Below are positions 13,375 to 26,500 of a stretch of 64,000 nucleotides of DNA, piece after piece. The position numbers were made by a program, and so were the translations under genes. The notes below the pieces were generated by a model. The model made no database searches. It was given only the letters and a program-made list of their open reading frames with translations, and had not been told where the DNA came from. The stretch is from Amphiduros pacificus (taxonomy: Eukaryota; Annelida; Polychaeta; Phyllodocida; Hesionidae): the NCBI GenBank assembly GCA_949316495.1, contig OX439008.1, positions 12,977,532 to 13,041,531 on the forward strand, in the 5' to 3' direction. Each line of letters opens with the position of its first letter. The first letter of the stretch is position 1.

Positions 13375-13612
13375 ATAAATGATCATTTAAATTTTCCCAG
13401 AGCAGAACTGAGCAGATGGTAATTTTGACCAATCAAAATGCATGTTGCAAATTGAATTTGGTCCCGACTTGTTATCTCGATTTTCATTGGCTAATGTTTG
13501 TACTGTTATTGAAAATGTCAGCCTGCTTGATGACTCAATGATAGCTATTAGATTTTGAAAAAATCTGAGCTTAATGGAAAATAGTTAAAATTGATCCCCT
13601 GAAAATCTTCTC
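13375..13612 (-). repeat. Dispersed repeat family C, inverted copy
   Basis: The minus strand shows TTTTCAGGGGATCAATTTTA, CAGGCTGACATTTTCAATAA, GAAAATCGAGATAACAAGTC and ATTTTGATTGGTCAAAATTA in the same order as the plus-strand copies at 8400 and 28355. Confidence 0.6.
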
Positions 13613-13828
13613 TATTGAATGTTAAGAAATCTGGCCAGTTGTTTAGAGAAGATCAGTTGACAAAGATAATGACCAAAAACTTTCTCCCATTACTGCAGAA
13701 GCTATAAAACAACACAAATGGAGGTAGTGCTAAAATATTGTCTAAAATTGCATGTTCCAAATAAAGACCTACTCCTACCTTTTTTGTTTATTAGTATGCT
13801 ATTCTATGTGAAAAGTAAAGAATCCTTT

Positions 13829-14641
13829 AAAGCATTCATTCAATCACGATCTCCTTGCATTATATAAATGTTTATACCCCAAACTTTGCAATCAAATGTT
13901 ACTTCCCATCATATTTATTGATCTATGATCTATTTGTTTGTTTGTTTGGGGTTTCACATCACTTCTAACATTATTTCAGTCATTTTGTGATGAGACCTAC
14001 TTGTAGCAGATATAGTGCTGCCTCACTGAATTGTCATGTCACAGTTCCCTAACATGACAGCCCGCCCATTCATAGATTTACAAGGACAACAGGTTAACCC
14101 CTTTGGCATGGGCCTTAGCTCATGTATGAAATTGTATCATGAATTCAATCTTGGCATGGCCGGAGATCGAACTCACAACCTTTGGATCACCACAGAGAAA
14201 CTGGTGCTGATAAGCTGGCACTCGAACCAACTGTGCCAAGGCCCGTGGCCCTGACCAGTGATCTAGTGCAAACACTTAGCCAACTGCTTAGTTTTGTCTG
14301 AGAGTTATATTGCTCTCAGGTTTTGTTAACAATGGGGAATCATAAGATGGGACAATGGAGTGATTTGGCTCACAGAACCCTGCTTGTCTCTTTATGTTTG
14401 TCCAATGGTACAGGCCTAACACCCTGACAGACCACAATAGAAGTCACATTATTGTATACATGTAGCCACCTGGTGGTCAAAAGAGTACAGCCAGTACTTC
14501 CAATTTTCAACTATGATAAATGTATTTTGGTTGATTTTAGTGATATAACTTGCTTGTATCACAGTTTCGGGGCCATATATTTAAACAAACCCCAAACCTC
14601 TGTAAAATTGCCTGTTACATCTGTGATTTCATGAATGCTTT
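13829..14641. mobile_element. MITE A (terminal inverted repeats), split by a SINE
   Basis: The left end AAAGCATTCATTCAATCAC and right end GTGATTTCATGAATGCTTT are near-perfect inverted repeats. Internal segments, such as one near TATACCCCAAACTTTG and another near AGGCCTAACACCCTGAC, recur in the same order in MITE B at 41048-42351, whose ends match. Without the SINE, copy A is about 490 bp. It encodes nothing, so it is a non-autonomous DNA transposon; the superfamily is not determined. Confidence 0.75.
13935..14258 (-). mobile_element. tRNA-derived SINE with Nin-like central domain
   Basis: On the minus strand the head contains an A box, TGGCACAGTTGG, and about 75 bp later a B box, GAGTTCGATCTCC, the layout of an RNA polymerase III promoter from a tRNA. 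Downstream on that strand the complement of TTATTTCAGTCATTTTGTGA resembles the conserved core of mollusc Nin-DC SINEs as I remember it. The tail ends in AAACAAACAAACAAAT. It is inserted in MITE A. Confidence 0.7.
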
Positions 14642-15388
14642 AAAGTAGAGAATCTTTTAAATATTTTAGTTTCAAAGATAAAAAGTTAAAAATACAAAAA
14701 AATTGTGTTGTGGTACATTTCATAGTCATATCAAATTAAGACAGAAAATATTGGTGAAATTCTGAAATATCTTTTTTATTCCATAGCCTTTAATCAATGA
14801 ATTTACAGATTGACAACACTTGATTAATACAACTATTTAATTTTAAATTATCACATATCATTTAAATGTCATAAAATGGTTTATCCCAAGAGTCACAAAT
14901 GTTTGTGATATATAAATCTCATACCATGTGTACTCACACAATTTTGAACCTGTGATAATATAAATAATCATATTTCATTACACTAGTCATAACTTCAAAA
15001 TCAGTGAATACATGATGTAAATCAGTCAATAAATAGAATAATTGCACAATATAACATTATTTTGTCTGCATATGTAACTGAATATATTAATTTTTGATAA
15101 AGATTACTATTTTTTAATTAGATTTTGTGGGCCATATCATCAGATATTGAAGGCAAGTGTCAGCTACATAATAAGAGTGTTTCAAGGAATGCATCAACCT
15201 AGTGATGCAGAAAATGTGAACAGGTAACATGATTACGTAACACAATTCTATGATATATACCAAATCACAAACATAGCATTTATAAGATACTGATGACCAA
15301 AACTACTGCATTTGTGGATCATCAGCTTAACATAAAATTGTGTCTTGTATGTTCATTTTTTATGCTATGTCATATATAGGTCAGTCCA
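14642..15388. other. 3' flank of the helicase-RBR gene
   Basis: This AT-rich segment separates the stop codon at 15389 (minus strand) from MITE A. An AATAAA on the minus strand at 14775-14780 is a candidate poly(A) signal giving a 3' UTR of about 0.6 kb. Nothing else is supported. Confidence 0.4.
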
Positions 15389-18300
15389 TTAGTATACACC
15401 CTGACATTGAGCCATATGATCATATGTTTCAGCTTCACCCCTGAAGGTTCTTTTGCATGACCAGCATATGTGGATTTTACATGCAGCACATGTTACATGG
15501 TTGCACCCCCCATTCTTCTCTATTGGGATGTTGCACCTGGGACAAGTTGCCCTATTTTTGCGATCTTTCTTCAGGTATTCTTTAAGTCCATAGTCCACAT
15601 CACCTTTGTTAACTTTGAACATCTCACATGTGAAGCCTTGGTGATTCTGAGCATGGCATGCAGTGCACATACTCATGTGGCACTCTGGACATTTGAAACT
15701 TCCCTGTGTCCTCGTAGTCCTGTAGAACATGGGACAATTGGGAGTGATGCAGTACTTGAAGTTAGGGTTTGCACTTACAAAAGTGTTTATGGAAACAAGT
15801 GCAAGTTGTATCCAAGACTCTTTGGTGGTGAGGCAGTAGAAATCTTTGACCACCAGAAATTCACCACAATCCTCCTTCACACATTTCATGGGTATATCCT
15901 TAGCACGAATGCTGCTTGCCACCAGGCTCAGTATACAAGTTTTGCAGTAAGCGTGACAGCAGAAGTTGAGCCGATACATGTCCTCATCCACCTCACATAA
16001 ACAAACAGGACAGTCAGGGATTTCAAATCCATTTTCCATAACCTGGCGGACAATGCCAATGCGGGATGCCACCTCTTCTGAAGTTTGATGCACTAATTTA
16101 AGGAGTCGTTCATGTGCATCAAGTGAACCAGTTGCTTTGAGTATGTGTTGACGAACAATCAAATCAACTGCATACATCCCACTCTCTGTTCTCAGCTTTT
16201 CTAGGTCAGTTCCGTACTTCACAACCAGTTCTCTCATGATACCAGGTGGGTGATTGCCACATAAAAGTGATATTCCCTTTGTAATAGTATCTTTTGTTTG
16301 AACAAGATATTCCTCTATGATTGTCAAAGCATCTTGAACAGAACCTTCTTCTCCATATATAGTAACAGTGTTGACTCGTCTATCTAATTCAATATGCGTT
16401 TTTGTTTGATGCATAATTGTCTCAAACCTTCTCATGCCAATATTTGATGCAAGGTTCCGAAACATGTCCACAGATCTGCATTGCACAATCACCCCCTTTG
16501 TGATATCTTCAATTTTCTTTTTGATATTTTGCAGATCATCAACATTTGTTGTGTGTACATCATAAACATAACATCCTGACCTTAGTTGTTTTGATGTGTA
16601 TTCTACATTCATGGATATCTTTTCTTCATCAAGTATACCTTCCATATTAATTACTTCATGTACTTGTTTTCTCAACAGTACAGATGTTTTCAGATCAGCC
16701 TTTGCACTTAATAAAGTTCCTTGAATGTATTCTGTCCAATCCATTTGATCCTGAACAGTAACACCATCTTCAGGGTCACTGAAGCTAGCGATGGCTCTGA
16801 AGTCAACCTGTGTGTCTCTCAGCGGTTTCAACACCTCAACATTGAAATCATCATTTCCAATTGCATGTTTGATTTTCATTGAAAGTTGTCTCTGTATGCT
16901 GTCCAGTTCATCAGGTGTGGTTGTCCCAACATGGACTCTTGGGACACTGATATTTGAAATGTCATTGGCATGGACATGTTCTTTTAAAGCATCTTCTATT
17001 TCTTCCTTTGTCACTGTCATATCTAGGCCACCAATGAAAAGCTGCGATTCATCCTTATTGCTGATACTGACCTTTGCCCTGCGGTTTCCTATGTACATAT
17101 CATTTCTTCTGCAGGATCCAAGTACTATCTGTGCACTCTCTACAGATTTCAGTTTGATAAATGCAATGCCTTTTGCCTTCCGACGATTCCATGTGAACTT
17201 TACTTTAAAGCAATCTTGGTCATCCATGCTTCCAGTCCCCTTTTCTGGTTTGACAACAAAGTGTTTCTGCTCTGAATCCACTGCATGTTTTGCATTCTCG
17301 GGATTCTCAAAAATCACTTTGAAGATTTTATTTTGGCTTCCTGGGTGACCTGACCCTCCTCTTGGCTTTCGTGGTGTAATATCAATCACTTCAGATACAG
17401 TGCCATGTTGAGATAATGTCTTCTCAATCATATTCTTAGTAAAATTTGGTTGAACCTTGTGTACAATAACTGTTCGGTATTGATCAGGCATCAAAACCTT
17501 CTTTTTACACCCACCTCTTTGAAGCACAACTCGCACAGCACTGTTCACGGTGATTGGGATCTCCTGACACTCATTTCCCATTAGATGTTTAGCGTCATTG
17601 AGTTCCTTTTGAACCATTATCTGCACTGTCTTTTGATACCTTGCTTTGGTGAGGCAGACCAGGATTCCTTTATCTCGGTTGATATCTAACATTATATGGG
17701 GGTACTTTGAATGTTCCTTTGCTTCCTCTATCAAAGCTTTGAGCTTTTGGGCTTTGTTCTCCAGTAGCATTGCAATTAAGGATTGACCCAGTTCTGCAAC
17801 TACGTTTGAGCAAAGTAGATTTTCTTCCATTTGCTGAAGAAGATCACAGGTCTCTTTTCTTTGTGCAAGAATGTCTAACCATTCTTCTTTAACTGGTGTA
17901 ATAGTCATCATGAAGTTCTGTGATGTTTTCAGGACTGCCTCATATACAACCAGCTTTGGCAATGATCCAATAAATTCGATTGAAGATGATGGATGAACTG
18001 CCAATGATTCGTCTCCAGAGGACTTGAGCAAAAAGTAGCCCACTCGCTTGTGACCTGAATAAACACCTAAGTTGACAGAGAAACACTGTAATACAATCTT
18101 AGGCAAAAGCCTGATTGTCTTTGCTGTATCAGCAAATTTGCAGTCCAGTGTAATGCTCAAATCCTTTGCTAAAACATCTTTGAACTCATTGAGTGCATCT
18201 CTAGAGATGCGCATGGATTTGGCATTGATACTATTCTTGGTACACCATGTGGATTTACTACCATCAGGACACTGGTACCATTCTCTGAACACATTCAGCA

Positions 18301-20556
18301 TTGTGACAAAATCTCCAGCAGGATTACAAAACTTCATTTTTCGTTTGTCAGATTGCTGTTTTTCAGCCTCAGTGCCCATTCTGAAGAAAACACTGCTACC
18401 AACAGTACTCATTGCAGCCACAGCTAGGCCTTCAAACCCAATCCCCTCAGTAATGCTCATCAGAATAAGCTTTGCCAGTCGGGGTTCAATGCTCAACTTT
18501 GCCATTTGTTCCCCAATATTGGTCAGTTTGTTTTCTTTAACGGCTCCAAGTTCTTCTAAGACATTCATTGCTGATTTGAGGGCTTCAGGGGAAGGAGAAT
18601 CTAAGAAGTCAAATGCCAATGGCTCATCTATACCTAATTCCATAATTTTCATCAGGGCCATTCCTAAATGGACACGTAATATCTCTGGAACTGGCATTGG
18701 TTCCATTGCATTAAACTCTTCCTCAGTATAAAGTCTGAAACACTTTCCAGCCTGCGTTCTTCCAGCTCTTCCTTTTCTTTGTTCAGCAGAACTCTTGTTG
18801 ATAAGTTTGATGACAAGTGAACTCATATTTCTTTTTGCATCATATTGTCTCTCTTTCACCTTTCCTGTGTCAACAATATATTTTATCCCTGGTATAGTTA
18901 TTGATGTTTCAGCACTATTCGTGGCAAAAACCACTTTCCTTTTACCAGACGGTGCAGGTCTAAATACCTTCTGTTGATCTTCTGCTTTCAGACGCCCATG
19001 GAGGGCTAAGCATTGAAGCTCTGTTTTCATGCCTGGTCTGGCCTCAAGTTTCTCACAAGCTTTTTCTGTTTCTAAAGGTGTGGTTAGAAAAACAAGAATG
19101 TCACCAGCTGGTTCAAGTTCATGGATTTCCCTGACCTTTACTAACGATTCTTCGACCCAATCATCTGAAGCTGCTTCATATGGGGTTTTCCATACTACGT
19201 CCACAGGGAAAAGGCGTCCAGACACTTTAAGCAATGGACAGTTCTTAAAGAACTTGAGAAAAACCTCAGGATTAATAGTAGCAGAAGTAATGATCAGCTT
19301 TAATTCACTACGCTTATCCATACAGCGTTTGATCATGCCAATCAATAAATCTGTGTATATTGTCCTCTCGTGAGCTTCATCTATGACAACACAGGAGTAT
19401 TTGGCCAAGGACGGGTCTTTGATGCAGTCATTGAGAAGCACATGGTCTGTAACATAGAGTATTCCCGTCTTGCTACTCATTTTGGAGTGCATACCAACTT
19501 GATATCCTACTTCTTCTCCTAATCTGCAACTCATCTCTTCTGCAACATGTTTTGCTAAGCTTTGAGCAGCAACTTTCCGTGGCTGTGTGCAGACAATAAT
19601 TCCTTTGTCGGCATATCCAGCTTGGTGTAAGTACTGCACCATTTGTGTGCTCTTACCTGAACCAGTTTCACCAATCACAACACATATCTGGTGTTCCCGT
19701 AGAGAATCTATTATTTCTCTTCGTTTAGAATAGATAGGTAATGCCGCCTCTAGTCTACTACTCTCCTGACCAAATGATTTTCTATACTCTTGAATCTTCA
19801 TTTGGATATTATCTTCCTCACTTACTTTTGAGAATTGTTGTCTAAGTACACTAACAAATCTGATAAATTCTCTTTTTTGTGCCCTAAGTTCATCCAATTT
19901 GCTATCCAATGCCTCACGCTTTTCAGATACTTGACTAAATATATGCAGGGGTAAGTTTTTGTGAAGTGGATTATTTTCTAACTCTTTCAAAATAACATTG
20001 ATTTTTTTATCATGTTTATCTTTTTGATTCTCCACATTCTGCTCTACTTCTTCCCAATTTTTCAAAACAATGGCCTTCTTCTGTTTTTGTGTTAATTTTC
20101 TCTCCCCAATATATGCATTAACCAAAGTTTCATCTGAATTTTTGTTCAGAAAGTAAACTGCCTGTTTTGCCTTTTCTTGTGTGTCAAACATCAAGTGGGC
20201 TATCATCTGTTTACATTCATGGACTTGTTTTATGTCTTGAATTGTAAATTGCAAATTGCTGGGAATGTTGTGTTTTATGAACTGTCTTGTATGGTTAACA
20301 GATGACAAGTGCATTATTTCTATTGTAACCACTCTCTCTTTCTGGCTCTCAGTTTGCTGGGCTGCATCCAGTTGAGAAGCAAGTGATTCTAATAATGCTT
20401 CTTCTTCATGGGAAAAACTATCTTTATTCCCGTGGTCATCTGTCAAAGAACGTTCATCTGTGTCTGGTAGAGCACATTTCATCTGGGGTCCACTGCAATT
20501 CATAGTTTGTCCACCATCCAATTCAATACTTTTCGGGTATCCATCTTTTGCACCAT
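15389..20556 (-). CDS. Terminal 5.2-kb exon: DEAH helicase core, RNA-binding region and RBR ligase
   Basis: The acceptor TCTGTTTTAG lies directly before 20556. The helicase has GETGSGKS (1047-1054), TQPRK, DEAH (1144-1147), SAT, ATNSAETS and QRKGRAGR (1344-1351), all SF2 DEAH motifs, so ATPase activity is expected. The helicase-associated and OB-like segments follow. After these come two RRM-like stretches (around TVIVHKVQPNFTKN and QLFIGGLDMTVTKEE) and a KH-like segment. The C-terminus holds RING1 from CPVCLCEVDED, an IBR with FKCPEC and C..CHAQNH, and RING2 TCPRCNIPIEKNGGCNH. The Cys of GGCNH (residue 2436) aligns with the catalytic cysteine of HHARI-type ligases, so transfer activity looks intact. 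One unbroken 5.2-kb exon is unusually long and may reflect an ancestral retrocopy. Confidence 0.95.
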
Positions 20557-23500
20557 CTAAAACAGACATTCATCAAAATTAATTCAAATCATCAAAATTA
20601 ATTAAAGCTATCATTCAAACTTCACTACAATTTCCGTTGATTTCTTGCCCATAAACAATATATTAAAAATCCTGGTGGCAATTTGTGATTTTTATATTTC
20701 AGGTTAAGTCAGATTTAGTCAAAATACAATGCACCAGAGTAGCATTTTCTATGGGATTTAGAATTAACAAAATCTGGCATTAACCGTTCATGAAAGGGTT
20801 TTTGGATTGAGTGCCTCATTTTGGTTTTTTGCATTCGGCACGTTGCGCGTTTGATAAATGGCGCGTTCAACACAGAGTGACTTGTATCCATGTGACGTCA
20901 CACAAGGAGAGTGTGTGAAAGGCATCAGTGGCAGGTCCAGGGTTTTACATTTGTTAAAATGGGGTACACTACAGTATCTTTTCTGTACAAGTATTTATTA
21001 TTTTTTTGGCATATTCGTGTTCACAAATATCATACAAAGTCCTATAAGAAGAAGAAATGCCAAATGATATAAATTGTGAAATTTGTAAATTGAGCACCCC
21101 CTTCAATATCCATTTCTGGACATGCCAATATACCAAAGCTGATTCCCGCCAAATTCAGTGAAGTGTCATTTTTAAAACTTTTAAATGGTTGGGTTTTAAG
21201 ATTTAAATCCAAGTTTGATGTTATCTAGTATGTACATGCAAACATTCCTATTCAAACTTTTTGACCTCAAAAGCCCTCCAAAGATACGAGGTGTCAGACA
21301 TTTCTCTAACTGACACAACGCGCATTACGCGCCGAATGCAACAAGCCCCTCATTTTCTAAAATAACAAGCTTTTGTTTGTGTTCCATTTTTTGTGTGTGT
21401 TTACAACACTGTTGTAATGTGGCTAATGTTTGGGACCAATTACTTCTCTGATATTGGGTTTTGATAATGGGCAGAATAAGAGTTTACATGCGGCTATTTC
21501 ACAATCAGGTGTACACTTGGGCAGCCACTTTGGGTGAAAAGTGAACATATTTGTATTAGCTCACCAACTTGATTAATTGATTGCCACATGTCTTGGGCAT
21601 ATGCAGCAAAAATATTGGAGCACAAACTGTCTTATTTGTCTCAATAATGTCAAATTTGTATTTACACGTTAATGGGGGGTACGGACACTACAGTTTTAAC
21701 TGTCCAAAATTTGTATAACAAATTCCTCAAGACATATGCTAATTTGACAGACTCATTTGCACACTTACATGTAACCAAGCCCCCACTGATACAAAATATA
21801 TCACTCAGAAATATTGATATTCATTCTTATACCTTTTGTGTATCCTTATTCCAAAACACATAAGTCACAAACAATAAGACAAATTTAATTCAAATGCAAA
21901 CATTGAATTTATTTTTAAATTCAAGACATCAAGTGAACATAACAGAATGTATTTTGTCATAAGTGAGGTGTCCACTAACAATACACCTCGAAACTCTGAT
22001 CATTTAGTAGTATTTTCCCATGAAATATTACAGAACAAATACCATCCTTTAGGGGGTACGGACACTACACAATCCAACCAAAAGTACCATTTTATTAACT
22101 ATGTGTATTTTGCTCTATATTCATATCCAATGTTTGGAATCAGGTACAACATTATGCTTGCATGTATATTGAACCTATCTGAAAAAAATGTTCTGTGAAA
22201 TGCACAATTATTTTGGGTCTTAATCACATGACTTGACTTCATTTAAATGACAACTTAATGAATCCATTATATTTGAGGCCATCTGTAGCTTCCTATTTGT
22301 TTTCTCAGATGGAACAACTCCTTGTGTCTCCAAGATTGGTCTTGTTGTTGGGGAGTCAACAAGTTTCTGGAGAACCTTGGCTCGTTTTTGTGGTGTTTTT
22401 GGCAACTGTTCCTTAGCTTTTCTCACGGCACGTCTTTCACAAGAGGGAGAGGAAAATGGTGGGGTCTCTTCTGATTCATTTTCAGTGTCACTTTCATTCT
22501 CATTCAACTTTATTCTCATCCTCCACTTCTGAACACGGAGCACTTCTTTCTCCTTTTCTGTTTTCTTCACCTTTTCCTTCAGTGCTTCATCATATTTTCT
22601 CTTCCTATCCTTTTTTTTCGAATCACGACTCTTTGCAGCTGTTTCTCTCCTTGATTCAAAAGAGTCTCCATTCTGATTTTCACTTTTGTTCTTTGCTCGG
22701 AATTTTCTCATTTCTAGTTTCTTTTTTTCTCTGTGTGTTTTCATCTTCCTGGGATGGGTTTGCAGGTACCTTTTCATGGCATTTCTACTTTCCTTCTTCC
22801 TTTCTCTGTCTTTTCTCCTAACCTCAGCCAGTCTTTCAGGATTTTGACGCTGGTTTGCTCTCTGTCTTCTTTTCTTCAGGGTATTTTTACTGACTTGTGG
22901 ACACTCCATCTTTAGGCCCAATCACTGCAATAGAATAACATTAATTAAGTTGGTAAAGAAATCAAAAGAGGCCTCCCTGTCTGCTTGTAATTTCTAAAAA
23001 AAACTACATCTTGGTTGGTGCAAGCTGCTTGTGCTCGGGATGCTGGCCAATATGAAATCTTGAGATTGTAATGTTTCTTCCAGTTCCTTCATCTCCCATG
23101 TTTATATGATGATTACTCTGTTAAAATGCTACCACAGGACCATCCATGGGTTCACCTACAACAGAAAACAGGTCATTTAGCAATACAGTTCCCCATATCT
23201 TGCAGATAATGTCATATGATAATAACCTGTAGTGTCCGTACCCCCCCATGTAGGGTCCGTACCCCTACATTTCAGAAGCATCTTTCTTACAATATAGTCT
23301 TCATAATACATCTGTTGTTATTTGTTAATTGTAGTATGCAATTTTTATGTCTATTCATTCTCATAATAGACAGGTAATAATCATAGTGGAGAATATATAT
23401 TGTTCAGTCAATCAAAATATGGACATCTAGATCAATTTTGTTATCAGATTTCGGAAGTGTGAGAAAACAAATCTATCTGAAAGTTATTGTTTTTCATTTA

Positions 23501-26500
23501 AATTTGAATGTAATTAATATTACATGATGCCAGATAGATTTCATCTGCATAATACATGTAAAAGTTTGATACGAGTATAAGATAATATATTCCTACTGAC
23601 AGGGGTACGGACACTACAAGGGGGTACGGACACTACATTTGATGGTGAATTGTGATATATTTTTTTATAGCTTTACAATATAACCTGAGTTAGTATCATA
23701 TTAATGTATGACAAATGCCCCCATAAATATCTGAGTTTGATGAATTTATATGTTTGTAAACAAGAGAAATATCAGGGGGGGTACGGACACTACAGATTTT
23801 TCCGGAAAATTAAAGCTTCATTTCTAGCAGAAAATTGTCATATACAGATTATTGATAAGAATGTATAACTTCCTAATTTTTCAAAACTTGGGTATATAAT
23901 TACAAAATGAGATAAATTATTATTATTTTATTAGGATAACACAACATTAAGGCTGCAAGAATATTCAACTTAAATTTTTAACAAAATCCGTAACGATGGA
24001 GTAATTTCAGAAAAAAATGTTGATATTTTTTAGGATCTTGCAGAATCTCTTGAAGTGACCTACAAAAGTTACAAAACAAGTTTGCTTACCTTTATAGACT
24101 ATAAAACAGCAGTTGCTCTTGTTTCTTCCTTAAATTTTTTCTGGGGTTGATTGTTTGAAAAATCAAGTGGCTGCTCGTAACGACAAAAAAACACCATTTT
24201 GATGCACGTCAAACCCTTGTATTTCGCGAATAATTCACCGATTTCCACAATTTTTTTTTTATTTTCTTCAGAAACTTGTACTTCTCCACATACCCCAATA
24301 CAAGCAGCTATAAACCCTTTCATTTTAATGCAAATTGCTCGTAACGAATGAAACGTTCAAAGTGTACACTTGATTGTGAAATAGCCGACGTCAAGTTTGA
24401 AAGAAATCAATGTTGCTTTGGAAAAGAGTTATCACGCAATAATAAGACAGACATCCATGCATACATCGATACACACAGATTCCGCACTGCAATACACTCA
24501 GTTCTGATGAATCAGTTAAGTGTAATAAATGCAGGAAGGTTATTGACATTCTCCTTATGCAAGGATGAGAACTCACTGTACAATGAGTTTACCCTTTGCA
24601 TCATTAGAAAGTTGTTTCAATATTAATCTCACATGTATTCTGAGTCTGTTTAAATGTAATGCACTGTTTGTACAAGAATATAATGACCCTCTTTCACTAA
24701 CGGTTGATGCAATCCATTAATTAAGTGTCCCCAGAGTAAATGGCACACATGAACCAGGAAGGGCACTGGTATTTCAGGGAAGCTTATGCTGTAATTTGCT
24801 ATTTTCTGTAAACCCTTTAATGCAGATTGACATACCGGTATGTTTGAACACAATGAATTACCTCAAATGGTGAGAAATGGCATCTTCAAATGATTAGAGA
24901 AAATTGAATTGCTGAGAAGTTAATCTCCAAAAATGTTTAATATTTAAATTGGCAATTTGGTGATGATGTTTGAAATGTTCACATAAATATCAAATAATAT
25001 CATACCTCGAACTGTTTGCTGGATATCACTATGTTGGGTGCACCATTCATCTGTCTCTAGGATCTTTACATCACTCAATGCTCTCTTCATCAGAACTCTA
25101 TAAGCATTTTTTATATCTCTTGGTTTATAAAAAGCCAGTGTACCTCTGATGACTCTGATTTCAGGCCTAAGCTTTTCCATGCAGATGTTTCCTTTCACTT
25201 CAAATTTAACATAATTTGGCAGCATATTTCTCATTACACTGTAAAAGGCTTTTATATCTTTGGTGTTCTTTCTTCTTAGTTCTACTGTCATAGTCAATGA
25301 ATCACCTTTGACTAGGATATCATTTTCAGTTTTGTCGCCTTTCACCTGTATTTGAGCAATCTGACCTCTATCTTTACCAGCAGGCAGCTCAGCAGGACCA
25401 GTTTGTGCTTGGCTTGGTGTCCCAGCAGGCAGCTCAGCAGGACCAGTTTGTGCCTGGCTCGGTGTCCCAGCAGGCAGCTCAGAAGAACCAGTTTGTGCCT
25501 GGCTCGGTGTCCCAGCAGGCAGCTCAGCAGGACCAGTTTGTGCCTGGCTCGGTGTCCCAGCAGGCAGCTCAGCAGGACCAGTTTGTGCTTGGCTTGGTGT
25601 CCCAGCAGGCAGCTCAGCAGGACCAGTTTGTGCCTGGCTCGGTGTCCCAGCAGGCAGCTCAGAAGAACCAGTTTGTGCCTGGCTCGGTGTCCCAGCAGGC
25701 AGCTCAGCAGGACCAGTTTGTGCCTGGTTCGGTGTCCCAGCAGGCAGCTCAGCAGGACCAGTTTGTGCCTGGCTCGGTGTCCCAGCAGGCAGCTCAGAAG
25801 GACCAGTTTGTGCCTGGCTCGGTGTCCCAGCAGTCAGCTCAGAAGAACCAGTTTGTGCCTGGCTCGGTGTCCCAGCAGGCAGCTCAGCAGGACCAGTTTG
25901 TGCCTGGCTCGGTGTCCCAGCAGGCAGCTCAGAAGGACCAGTTTGTGCCTGGCTCGGTGTCCCAGCAGTCAGCTCAGAAGAACCAGTTTGTGCCTGGCTC
26001 GGTGTCCCAGCAGGCAGCTCAGCAGGACCAGTTTGTGCCTGGCTCGGTGTCCCAGCAGGCAGTTCAGAAGGACCAGTTTGTGCCTGGCTCGGTGTCCCAG
26101 CAGGCAGCTCAGCAGGACCAGTTTGTGCTTGGCTTGGTGTCCCAGCAGGCAGCTCAGAAGAACCAGTTTGTGCCTGGTTCGGTGTCCCAGCAGGCAGCTC
26201 AGAAGAACCAGTTTGTGCCTGGCTCGGTGTCCCAGCAGGCAGCTCAGAAGAACCAGTTTGTGCCTGGCTCGGTGTCCCAGCAGGCAGCTCAGCAGGACCA
26301 GTTTGTGCTTGGCTTGGTGTCCCAGCAGGCAGCTCAGAAGAACCAGTTTGTGCCTGGTTCGGTGTCCCAGCAGGCAGCTCAGAAGAACCAGTTTGTGCCT
26401 GGCTCGGTGTCCCAGCAGGCAGCTCTGAAGAACCAGTTTGTGCCTGGCTCGGTGTCCCAGCAGGCAGCTCAGAAGTACCAGTTTGTGCCTGGCTCGGTGT

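Noticed and set aside
15470-19373. Plus-strand open frames of 60-219 codons
   Set aside because: They lie opposite the helicase-RBR exon and show no domain of their own.
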